Assembly (NCBI GenBank): GCA_001916055.1
Contig: MNRR01000038.1
Coordinates: 1 to 53,592 of the forward strand
Reading direction: 5' to 3'
Origin: Clostridium sp. 28_12
GTDB taxonomy: Bacteria; Bacillota; Clostridia; TANB77; CAG-508
Length of the DNA stretch: 53,592 bases
Of this stretch, positions 14,997-22,671 are shown piece after piece (the first letter of the stretch is position 1; every line of letters begins with the position of its first letter). Made by a program: the position numbers and the translations under genes. The notes below the pieces were generated by a model that searched no databases, was not told the origin of the DNA, and saw nothing but the letters and a program-made list of their open reading frames with translations.

Positions 14997-15808
14997 TTAT
15001 TTTAAAAATAAATCTGTATATTTTTGAAATTTAAAAATTTGATTTCTTGTGTATCCTGTTGTTTCTACTAAAATTCCTTTATCCACAAAGTTATTTATGA
15101 TATTTTTTATTGTACTTTCAGTTATTCCAGTTAATTCAACTAATTTCTTTCTATTAACTGCTGGTTCATCATATAATACATCTAATACTTTTTTTGCATT
15201 TTCAGGTTTTACAGTCATATTTAATATTTTCCTATCCATTTCCATTGTAAATTCAACAACTTTTTTAAATTTATCTTTTGCAATTTTAGATGTTTCTATA
15301 ACAGCTGTTAAGAAAAATTTTATCCATCCAATCATATCATTTTGAGTTCTAACTCTTGTTAAACAATCATAATATTCATCTTTATTTCTTTCAATATAGT
15401 CAGAAATGTACAGACAAGATTTATTTAACATTCCTTTACTTTGTATATATAATGGAATAAGTAATCTTCCAATTCTTCCATTTCCATCTAAAAATGGATG
15501 TATTGATTCGAATTGATAATGCAAAATTGCAATTTTAATTAAATCTGGTGTATCAATTTCTTCATTATTAATAAATTTTTCAAAATCTGTTAATAATTCG
15601 GCAATTTCAGTATGTGGTGGTGGAACATAAACAGCTTTACTTGGCATACTACCACCAATCCAGTTTTGAGATATTCTAAATTCTCCTGGTGTTTTGTGTT
15701 CTCCTCTTACTCCTGTCATCAATACTTATCGACATTTGGTATTAATATTGAATAAGCATTTAACTCTCCTAATTGCCTATTAGCTTCTGCAAGAAGTTTA
15801 TCCAAACT
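14997..15808 (-). pseudogene. Fic-family protein gene with an internal deletion
   Basis: The 3' part encodes a Fic core, TGVRGEHKTPGEFRISQNWIG, then the AMP-transfer motif HPFLDGNGRIGR, and a winged helix at the C terminus (VNRKKLVELTGITESTIKNI). A piece of the normal N terminus, KLLAEANRQLGELNAYSILI, lies just upstream at 15719-15808 in another frame and ends NVDKY-stop. The roughly 80-90 residues normally between them are missing, and the frame is broken at 15719-15722. Fic enzymes transfer AMP to target proteins; the segment lost would normally include the inhibitory helix region in this class. A truncated product from 15722 is possible but unlikely to be regulated. Confidence 0.8.
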
Positions 15809-16090
15809 TCCATCTTGGTTCGGCAAATCACAATACACTTCTTTTCCAGAATATTGCAAATAATATCTTCCACAATTTTGACAAATACTTAAATTTCTTT
15901 TTCCATACATTACTAAATCAGTTAAAGCCATATATGCCAAAGCAATATGTGATTTGCTTGAATAATGTTTCATAACACCAATATTTGATTCTTTGTTAGC
16001 AATTTGAGCGTTGAAATCAGAGTAATCGACTGATGAGCCGTCGCACGTAATGAAAGCAAGTCGGATAGAATCGGACTGGTGTAATCCCAA
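15809..16090 (-). pseudogene. DUF6076-like remnant fused to the Fic fragment
   Basis: Residues 20-94 of this frame end in CQNCGRYYLQYSGKEVYCD, the same zinc-ribbon block as in the intact gene at 5891-6994, and then switch without a stop into Fic N-terminal sequence (SLDKLLAEANRQLG). Only the C-terminal domain of the original remains. It shows that the right element once carried a cargo gene like the first gene of the left defence-type operon. Confidence 0.7.
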
Positions 16091-16202
16091 TAAAAGATAA
16101 AATTAGAAAAAAAAAAAACGACTACTGACAAATATCACCAGCAGTCTCATCTCAGTATTTACCTTGATTTTTAAAGCATTTTTGTAAGGAGCATTGAAAT
16201 TT

Positions 16203-16736
16203 TTATTTAAACCACCTTTGAATTAATTCTTTCTTATCCATATTAACAAATATGTTTTTATTTGCCTGAATTTCTTCAAACAGTTTAGAACAAACCTCGT
16301 TTGCAAAATTGAATTCTTCCCTTGTTATTTTTCCAGTATTTAATGCTTTCAACAATTCATCTTCATCAACAATCACTGTAAAATTATTATCTGCTGGACA
16401 GTGGATAATATCTAAATACAAATCATCATAATATGGTATATTTTCTTCAACACCATTTCCACGACTTATATCAAAATAATATCCTAATACCTCTACGTTT
16501 CTATCAAGAAATACTCTAACATTGTAAAACTGTTCCAATGGTGTAAACTCTACTATATAGTATCCATTGTCAATGTATACAACACTTTGTCCGGATATAT
16601 CTACAATAAAAGGTTGATCAATTTCATTTATTTTTTTTATACTTAGATAGTAATTTTCTGATTTTTGCTTTTGCATAACAAAATCCCAATCAGAAACGCC
16701 ACGCAAATATGTTTTGCTTGTAAATTTCTTTCTCAT
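16203..16736 (-). CDS. DUF402 family protein
   Basis: 177 residues from the ATG at 16736 (AAAGGACG upstream). YYFDISRGNGVEENIPYYDD followed by LYLDIIHCP and DEDELLKALNTGKIT is the DUF402 signature; relatives include nucleoside di/triphosphate phosphatases and an RNA-binding domain of RNase E/G-type proteins. The substrate is not predictable here. A run of decayed genes surrounds it. Confidence 0.75.
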   Translation of the reverse strand: MRKKFTSKTYLRGVSDWDFVMQKQKSENYYLSIKKINEIDQPFIVDISGQSVVYIDNGYYIVEFTPLEQFYNVRVFLDRNVEVLGYYFDISRGNGVEENIPYYDDLYLDIIHCPADNNFTVIVDEDELLKALNTGKITREEFNFANEVCSKLFEEIQANKNIFVNMDKKELIQRWFK

Positions 16737-16780
16737 TTTTGTACATCGTCCTTTCATTATTTCACATAAGTATTAGATTT

Positions 16781-17069
16781 TTAATAAAATCCTAATACTT
16801 TGTTCAGAGAAACAGAGGTCTTGTCTGCTCTCAGTCTCATTAACTTTTCTTGAGATTTTTGCAGCAAAGCTTCCATCGCTTCATTTTTTTACAATTTCAT
16901 CGAAATGTCTCTTGAAATTGGTTTGAATTTCACCAGACAGTGTCATGCTATATTTAAGATGAGAAGGATTCAAAGACTTATTCGTCAAACGAATTCCAAC
17001 ACCTTCAAATGCTAACATGACCTTATTGCTTGCACAATAAACCTCATCATCAGGAAGTTCCATAAACAT
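16781..17069 (-). pseudogene. Small hypothetical gene with a frameshift at an A7 run
   Basis: The first 62 residues run from the ATG at 17069, right after the previous stop, to FDEIVKK-stop at 16881. In another frame the sequence continues NEAMEALLQKSQEKLMRLRA to SLNKVLGFY at 16781 with coding character. The switch lies at seven consecutive A residues (minus strand, 16884-16890), a typical slippage or sequencing-error site. Family not recognised. Confidence 0.55.
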
Positions 17070-17070
17070 A

Positions 17071-17328
17071 TTATTTCTTCTCCCAAAAATATCTTATACC
17101 TTTTAAAGATAAAGTTGATAAAGCAAAACCAATTACTGGTACTAATGAACTTAAAAATATATTATCTGTATTTTTTATAATATAAGAATATATGATTACT
17201 ACTATATAAGTTAGAATCATAATACATGTTTTCCTAGTCCAACTCGTTTCCCACTTTTTATCTAATTCAACTCGTTTGTTTCTTTCCCTAATTTGTTCAA
17301 TCTCTTTTTCTAAATTATTACTCTCCAT
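17071..17328 (-). CDS. Small two-helix membrane protein
   Basis: 85 residues: a charged N terminus with ERNKRVELDKKWETSWTRK, then two hydrophobic helices (about 33-49 and 57-76) and a short basic tail. I have the impression that the KxWExSWxRK block followed by two helices is widespread in small proteins encoded near mobile DNA and in minimal genomes, function unknown. It overlaps the end of the upstream gene by 11 bases; AGGAGTAAG precedes the ATG. Confidence 0.7.
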   Translation of the reverse strand: MESNNLEKEIEQIRERNKRVELDKKWETSWTRKTCIMILTYIVVIIYSYIIKNTDNIFLSSLVPVIGFALSTLSLKGIRYFWEKK

Positions 17329-18819
17329 TAAAGCTTACTCCTTCCATTTTTTTATTATTTTTCGCATTAATAATATTTTTATATTTAGTAATGTTTTGAG
17401 ATAGTTCCTCAATTACTGATTGTTCATAATTAGTAACATTATTAATATCTAATATATCTTTTCTCTCATCTCCTGAAAGATAGTACCATTTTTTAGCTAT
17501 CTCTGATATTTCCACCTTTCTTTTTTGTTCTTTTTCAGTAAGTTTTATTTTATTTCCAAAGTAATTATAAAAATCTAAAAATATTGTTTCCACTTCATCT
17601 TCTGTAACTTCATATATTTTTAATAATTCTTCCTTCTCTGCTCCTTCAAAAGCATTTGCTTTAAATGCTTCTGCTATTTCATAAAGTAATAATTTTCTTT
17701 GTAAATTTTCAACTTCATCATAACTCTTTATTATACACTCTTCTTCCTGATCAGTTACATAAAATGTACTCTTGAAAGCATCATATTCATCTTTCATATT
17801 TTCATCAGTTAATACACTATATAATTCATGCATCCAATCATAATCCACGTTTGCTTCTTTAGAGTTTCTTCTTAATACATATTCTTCCAATGCATCATTT
17901 AAAGATATATTTTCTTTTCTCATATACGAAACTACTCTTTGACTATTGACGTTATTGTTTAATAATAAATGTTTTAATAATAATCCATATTTTTCATATA
18001 TCCAACTTGATGGAATTTCTTGTCCCTTTTCTTTATAATGTTTAATTGCCTCTTCTATTGTTTTTCCATAAGTATTAATCGAATAATATATACACGAAAA
18101 ATTCAATCCATTTTCAATACAATATTCAAGTAACGATTGTCCATTTGGTAATAATAACTTTTTATTTGACATTGGACTTTTTCTTGTTTTTTTAGTTTTT
18201 GACTTTTTTATGTCCTCAATTTTCATTCCAGAATTCACCATATTTAACAATTCAGATTCTTTTATTCCTAAAACAATTGATAAATCTGACAAACTTAATT
18301 CTGTATTTCTGATTGTTACTTTTTGATTTCTATTCCTCTGGATTTTTGCCATATAAACTGCTTTATCAATATTACCATATTTTTTGTAATATCTATCCAA
18401 TGTAGTTTCTGCTACTCCTTCATCTTTAGCTATTGTTCTTAAAAACTTCAATTCACCTTTATATTCGATTCTACCACTTTCATATTCATCCTTTTTCTGG
18501 TAATATTGTTTTATTGCCTCATAGATATCTCCTGTTTGTTCATAATATTTTTTTAATGAAGTTTTACTTAGACCGTGCTTTTCTTGATATTTCTGTTATA
18601 GTTAGTCTTTCTCCATTATATTCAATTAAACTTTCATTTTTCTCTTCTATTGTTTTTCCATAAGTATTAATCGAATAATATATACACGAAAAATTCAATC
18701 CATTTTCAATACAATATTCAAGTAACGTTTTGTAGAGTATCTCTACTGACACCTATTTTTAATGCAATAGCTCTCATAGATAGCATTTCACCATAGAATT
18801 CAATTTTATCATTTAACAT
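17318..18819 (-). pseudogene. Helix-turn-helix repeat protein gene with at least two frameshifts
   Basis: The 5' end has GGAGGG and an ATG at 18819 encoding MLNDKIEFYGEMLSMRAIAL, then a frameshift near 18728, a second frame through LLEYCIENGLNFSCIYYSIN, another shift near 18556 (at CGGTCTAAGTAAAAC), and then KKYYEQTGDIYEAIKQYY running on into the 377-residue frame that ends at 17318. The modules of about 50 residues (recognition-like helix plus YGxTIEEAIKxY or GDIxxAIxxY) look like tandem Hin/homeodomain-like DNA-binding units. The 86-bp repeat inside suggests recombination between modules caused the damage. The C-terminal 200 residues could still be made from the TTG at 18451. Confidence 0.65.
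18050..18727 (-). repeat. 86-bp perfect direct repeat (two copies)
   Basis: 18050-18135 and 18642-18727 are identical over 86 bases, both encoding LLEYCIENGLNFSCIYYSIN and the following YGKTIEE. The flanks differ. Identity at silent sites means a recent duplication or gene conversion. Confidence 0.9.
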
Positions 18820-18905
18820 ATTGAACCCTCCTTAAATTTAAATTATTCCATTATAATTATATCATAATTAGACACTTTTTTCAAATAGCTCCTTTTTTTG
18901 TCACA

Positions 18906-18939
18906 AAAAAAGTACCTCACCTCCCGTAAGATACTTTTT
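18906..18939 (-). terminator. Terminator of the transglutaminase-like gene
   Basis: On the minus strand AAAGTATCTTAC, then GTGAGGTACTTTT and a T run, 17 bases past the stop at 18956. Confidence 0.7.
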
Positions 18940-18955
18940 ATTAACTAACTGCAAA

Positions 18956-19429
18956 TTATTGCAGTTTACAATTAGACAAGAATTCATTGAAAAAAGCCTC
19001 CTCTCCATTAATTCCAAAAACATCATAATGTGAAATCTCATGTCGAATTGCATTTTCTACAAATTCGTCATATGGAATACACATATGTTTGTCAACAGTT
19101 CCTGCTTTTATATCCATAACTGGATCAGCAATAACTTTATCTCCTTTCTCATCAAAGTAAAGCACACTACAATGATTTCCACCATCTTCTTCAGGTGTTA
19201 TTGTAAAATAGCATTTAATTCCTGCTTCGTGTAATAAAGAAACAAGATACATACTATAATGCAAACAACATCCAACATGATTGGCTTCAACATACATTCT
19301 CTCAGTTTCTGGCATTTTGTTTGCCTTGATACCTGAGTATATGATGCTCATTGTATGTTCTCCTGCCTTGGATAAATCATATCTGTTACCAACTACTACC
19401 TTTTCATACTGCTTTCTAATATCTCTCAT
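18956..19429 (-). CDS. Transglutaminase-like cysteine protein
   Basis: 157 residues. The triad can be placed: Cys54 or Cys55 in HVGCCLHYSMYLVSLL, His86 in GGNHCSVLYF, Asp102 in VIADP. This is the transglutaminase/arylamine-transferase fold; the small size and absence of a signal peptide suggest a cytoplasmic peptidase or deamidase. Base composition is visibly richer in G and C than the neighbours, as for the next gene, suggesting recent arrival. GGGAGGATAT precedes the ATG. Confidence 0.7.
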   Translation of the reverse strand: MRDIRKQYEKVVVGNRYDLSKAGEHTMSIIYSGIKANKMPETERMYVEANHVGCCLHYSMYLVSLLHEAGIKCYFTITPEEDGGNHCSVLYFDEKGDKVIADPVMDIKAGTVDKHMCIPYDEFVENAIRHEISHYDVFGINGEEAFFNEFLSNCKLQ

Positions 19430-19507
19430 AAGATATATCCTCCCTTTGTTAATTTATAGTTGATGTTTTGTTGTTACTGCTAACTGAATAAAGCTTTCTT
19501 CTCCTTT

Positions 19508-20158
19508 CTAATTGTTAGCACTTATTTGCCCAATAATAATTGGATTTTGTTTTTTGAAAGAAAAGCCATCAAGACTTTCTTGTGTAATTTTGTAGCCTTC
19601 TTCTTCAAAGTATTCTACTGCATCAGCAGTTACAATGTAAAAAGTTTTATAATTCTTAATTACAGACCCTTCTGCTTTGAAAAAATAATCTTTATCCATT
19701 GTAAATACACTTTGCTCTTTGAAGTTTTTCAGTTTTTTGGTCTGCGTACATAGTTTTTCCAAACGTTTTCCTCCTTTACTTGCATAAACCATGTCGCTAC
19801 CAGTATTGATCCAAAAAGCTTTTTTCTTTTCAGGAAAATTGCATATCGCAGTAATTGACATACAAGCCTTTTGAGTATCAATCAATTTAGATTTTTCTGC
19901 CTCCCAAGCCTTTGATAATGGTCTTTTTAAAGATTCATATCTAAATTCTGAATCCTGAGTAATCCAGTTTATACGATTGTATCTTCGAGTCCATACATCA
20001 TATAAGCTTGAAAGCATCTCATTTGCAATTTTCTCCATTTCTGGTGTCATTGAAATGTTGGATTTAACAAACCCAATGAATTGCATATATTCATTTTCCA
20101 TCTTTAAACAAACTACTTTGTCATTTTCTCCTGTTGCCATAATTGTTGTATTCATCAT
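19508..20158 (-). CDS. Hypothetical protein
   Basis: 216 residues, unrecognised. Cytoplasmic, mixed alpha/beta in appearance, with a lysine-rich middle (TQTKKLKNFKEQ) and no membrane segment. Start at ATGATG after AAAGGAGAAAACATT. The leader resembles that of the 27589-27795 gene (AGGAGAAAAC[AG]TTATG). Composition is like the preceding transglutaminase-like gene, 79 bases away; the two could be one transcript. Confidence 0.6.
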   Translation of the reverse strand: MMNTTIMATGENDKVVCLKMENEYMQFIGFVKSNISMTPEMEKIANEMLSSLYDVWTRRYNRINWITQDSEFRYESLKRPLSKAWEAEKSKLIDTQKACMSITAICNFPEKKKAFWINTGSDMVYASKGGKRLEKLCTQTKKLKNFKEQSVFTMDKDYFFKAEGSVIKNYKTFYIVTADAVEYFEEEGYKITQESLDGFSFKKQNPIIIGQISANN

Positions 20159-20292
20159 AATGTTTTCTCCTTTAATTATATTATTTTAGTTTATTTATGG
20201 GTTACAACACTACACTTGCCTTTCTCCAAGTGCTTATTCTAAGTTTACGTTAACATTTATATTTTATCATAAAATATGGAAAAAGTCAAATT

Positions 20293-21147
20293 TTATGTAA
20301 ACGTTAATAGTTTTACATTATCATTCAAAAGCCCAATTAACAAACTTACAATATCATTAAAATCTATGTTTTTAGCATATTTAGTTTTATTACTATAGCT
20401 ATTCCAATTTTTATGTATTCTATCATTTATTAAAAGTTCATCTAATATTTTATTATAATCTTTCAAATATTCAGAAGATTCTCTTTGTATAACTGTATTC
20501 TCTAACGCTTGTCTAAAAATATCTACATCAATATCATCATTTAATTTACTTAAAAAGAAATATATATCATAATAGTCTTTCATTCTTGCATTATATTTTC
20601 CTCTTCTTAAAATTGTTTCTACCTTTTCTGCTAGAATAGTTTCTATATTATAAGAATCAATATAGATTTTTTTGTCTTCAAATAAAGAATTGTATTCATA
20701 ATTCAATTCTCTTGGGGTAATTTCATCACCTGTGGAAATATCAATTTCTAAAGCAACTTTTAAATTTTCAAGTTTTCCAACTAAATGATACTTATTTCCG
20801 CCATATTCATCATCATCTCTAATATCACTAATATTACCAATTTCAAATTTAACTTTATCACTAACATCTATTGCTAAAATTTCATTAAGAACCTCTAACA
20901 TTTTTTCTTTAGCCACATCTATTCCTTTTATCGAAACATCCATATCTCTTGTACTTCGACTTTCAATTCCAAGCATAGCCGAAAGAAGCAACCCACCTTT
21001 TAAAATAAAATTGTTACAATATTTTGATAAAGATATTCTTTCTAATATTCTTTCAAACATAAATCTTTGGTATAATTCAAGTTGTGTTAATCCTGATTTA
21101 CTTGCTATTTCTTTTGATTTTTCAAATAATTCGTTATAGTTTATCAT
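20293..21147 (-). CDS. abiEii: AbiEii-type nucleotidyltransferase toxin
   Basis: 284 residues. FILKGGLLLSAMLGIESRST followed by RDMDVSI is the nucleotidyltransferase motif of AbiEii/AbiGii toxins; VALEIDI and AEKVETILRRGKYNARMKDY are the later conserved blocks. In the type IV AbiE system the toxin modifies tRNA or other RNA by nucleotide transfer and causes abortive infection. Its start shares one base with the antitoxin stop (TAATG), so the two are coupled. Confidence 0.9.
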   Translation of the reverse strand: MINYNELFEKSKEIASKSGLTQLELYQRFMFERILERISLSKYCNNFILKGGLLLSAMLGIESRSTRDMDVSIKGIDVAKEKMLEVLNEILAIDVSDKVKFEIGNISDIRDDDEYGGNKYHLVGKLENLKVALEIDISTGDEITPRELNYEYNSLFEDKKIYIDSYNIETILAEKVETILRRGKYNARMKDYYDIYFFLSKLNDDIDVDIFRQALENTVIQRESSEYLKDYNKILDELLINDRIHKNWNSYSNKTKYAKNIDFNDIVSLLIGLLNDNVKLLTFT

Positions 21148-21725
21148 TAAATTAAAACCTCCATTATATTTTCAAATTTTTTATGAACATTGAATATTTG
21201 GGAATATTCTTCTAATGTTGTTAAATCTTTGTTTTTTTGTTTAAAATAGTTTTTTATTATTTTATTATACAATTCTAAATCAACCGCATTTGGATTTCTT
21301 AGTAAATCACAAATACATCGTTCTGCATTATATATTTTTATAGGATTACTATACGGACTTTCTATTTCAGTAATTCCAATATTGAATTTTTCTTTTGAAA
21401 CATAATAAATATTTAAGTTTTCATTAATATTATTATGATTTATTGTTGTTACATCTATTTTGTATGGTGCTCTATCACTTAAATTCATCAAATAACAAGC
21501 TGTATTATATGAAAATACAATATTAGAAAATCTTTTTTGAAGTATATAAAATTCATCTTCTATTAAATTATTATCTATATAAATACCGTAAGCTACTTTT
21601 CTCAATATTTTTTGATTTATAAGTTCCGGTATTAAAGCTTTAGAAATACCAATGCTTTCAATTTCTTTTGTAGTTATATATCCATAACTATTTTTTAAAA
21701 ATTTTTTCAATTCCTTGATTTCCAT
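21147..21725 (-). CDS. abiEi: AbiEi-type antitoxin/repressor
   Basis: 192 residues. N-terminal winged helix GYITTKEIESIGISKALIPE with LRKVAYGIYI, then the AbiEi C-terminal domain (FSYNTACYLMNLSDRAPYKI, AERCICDLLRNP). It represses its own operon and opposes the AbiEii toxin without direct complex in the studied cases. TAAGGAGATG precedes the ATG. Promoter not resolved. Confidence 0.9.
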   Translation of the reverse strand: MEIKELKKFLKNSYGYITTKEIESIGISKALIPELINQKILRKVAYGIYIDNNLIEDEFYILQKRFSNIVFSYNTACYLMNLSDRAPYKIDVTTINHNNINENLNIYYVSKEKFNIGITEIESPYSNPIKIYNAERCICDLLRNPNAVDLELYNKIIKNYFKQKNKDLTTLEEYSQIFNVHKKFENIMEVLI

Positions 21726-21821
21726 ATTTATGCATCTCCTTACTCTCTCTCGTATATTTTATCATTTTTACGAGTAACTGTAAATATCTTTTACAAAATT
21801 TTTTATATAATAATCAAATAT

Positions 21822-21889
21822 AAAAAAATCTGTTAATCTTACTTTATTGTCTATAATTTATTAGTTTTCTAAGATTAACAGATTTTTTA
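21822..21889. terminator. Long bidirectional terminator
   Basis: AAAATCTGTTAATCTTA (to 21841) pairs with TAAGATTAACAGATTTT (from 21870), about 17 pairs, with A and T runs outside. Confidence 0.85.
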
Positions 21890-22223
21890 TTTATTATTTT
21901 ACTTTTTCTTGTTTCTACTTTTATAGATATTTGCCTTATTTCTACATTGCTGAGTATCATATTCTGTTCTACTTGTAAACATTCGTCTTGAGTCATCATT
22001 CCATAATTACCTTCTTTATATTTGTTAGCCCCATTATTGCTGCTATTTTGACGCCTTTACATTCTATAACTTGTCCATTTATATTCTTTGCTTCCAAAGC
22101 ATTTAAATCTTGTTTTAGACTTTCTAAATATTTGATATACTTATCAGTATATACTAGGCAATTATGAGTATAATGTATCGGTATAAATTCATACTTCTTA
22201 TATAAAAAATCAACATTTTCATG
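21844..22223 (-). pseudogene. Degenerate gene remnant after the repeat-protein operon
   Basis: Directly after the stop at 22227 the minus strand reads NVDFLYKKYEFIPIHYTHNC to GVKIAAIMGLTNIKKVIME-stop (21996) without a start codon; another frame then continues NYGMMTQDECLQVEQNMILS to a TAA at 21844. This looks like the tail of a lost gene with a frameshift. No family recognised. Confidence 0.4.
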
Positions 22224-22226
22224 TTA

Positions 22227-22586
22227 TTATGCATCTTTTTTTAATTTCTCTATAATTTTATTGTTTTCTTCAATAACCCCATCATAATATTCTTTAAGTT
22301 TTCTTAATCTATCAATAGAAAGCATTTTTAAAGCTTCGACATTCCCATCAATATATTCAAGAAATTTCTTTTTGTCTACAACTTTATCAACATTACTTGA
22401 ATCAACTTTTATGTTGTTAAAGAACTCATTTTCTACTTTATTAAAATCTACTACACTTTCGTCTGAAATATTTGATTGAAATTCACTTACTTCCTGCTTT
22501 TTAGATTTTTTAAATATATTATTAAAAAATCTTTTTATTTTGAAAATGAAGCCTTCTTTATATTCTATCATATCATTATTTTTCAT
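22227..22586 (-). CDS. Small protein with N-terminal EYKEG-KIK-IFKK motif
   Basis: 119 residues. Residues 7-30 read IEYKEGFIFKIKRFFNNIF then KKSKK, the same basic amphipathic segment found at the end of the 984-1445 and 12251-12715 proteins, here at the N terminus. The rest is acidic then coiled coil (KLKEYYDGVIEENNKIIEKL). It overlaps the preceding 31-residue gene, whose body contains its ribosome site (AAAGGAG). Function unknown; the third example of the motif next to a large repeat-containing protein. Confidence 0.7.
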   Translation of the reverse strand: MKNNDMIEYKEGFIFKIKRFFNNIFKKSKKQEVSEFQSNISDESVVDFNKVENEFFNNIKVDSSNVDKVVDKKKFLEYIDGNVEALKMLSIDRLRKLKEYYDGVIEENNKIIEKLKKDA

Positions 22587-22671
22587 TTAAATTTCTCCTT
22601 TGTTCTTTTAAATCGGCAAGTTCTTTTTCCTGACTTTCTATATTATCTACTTTTATATTTTTATTCTCCAT
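22576..22671 (-). CDS. 31-residue coiled-coil microprotein between overlapping genes
   Basis: ATG at 22671, 10 bases inside the end of the repeat-protein gene, to TAA at 22576, 11 bases inside the next gene. The peptide MENKNIKVDNIESQEKELAD continues as LKEQRRNLNEK, all helix. Overlaps at both ends point to real translational coupling. Confidence 0.55.
   Translation of the reverse strand: MENKNIKVDNIESQEKELADLKEQRRNLNEK

Noticed and set aside
14997..15722. Intact Fic toxin
   Set aside because: The N-terminal third is deleted and the frame broken, although the HPFxxGNGR motif survives.
1..16200. Integrative conjugative element
   Set aside because: No VirB4, VirD4 or other secretion genes; only int, rep and mob functions, so at most mobilisable.
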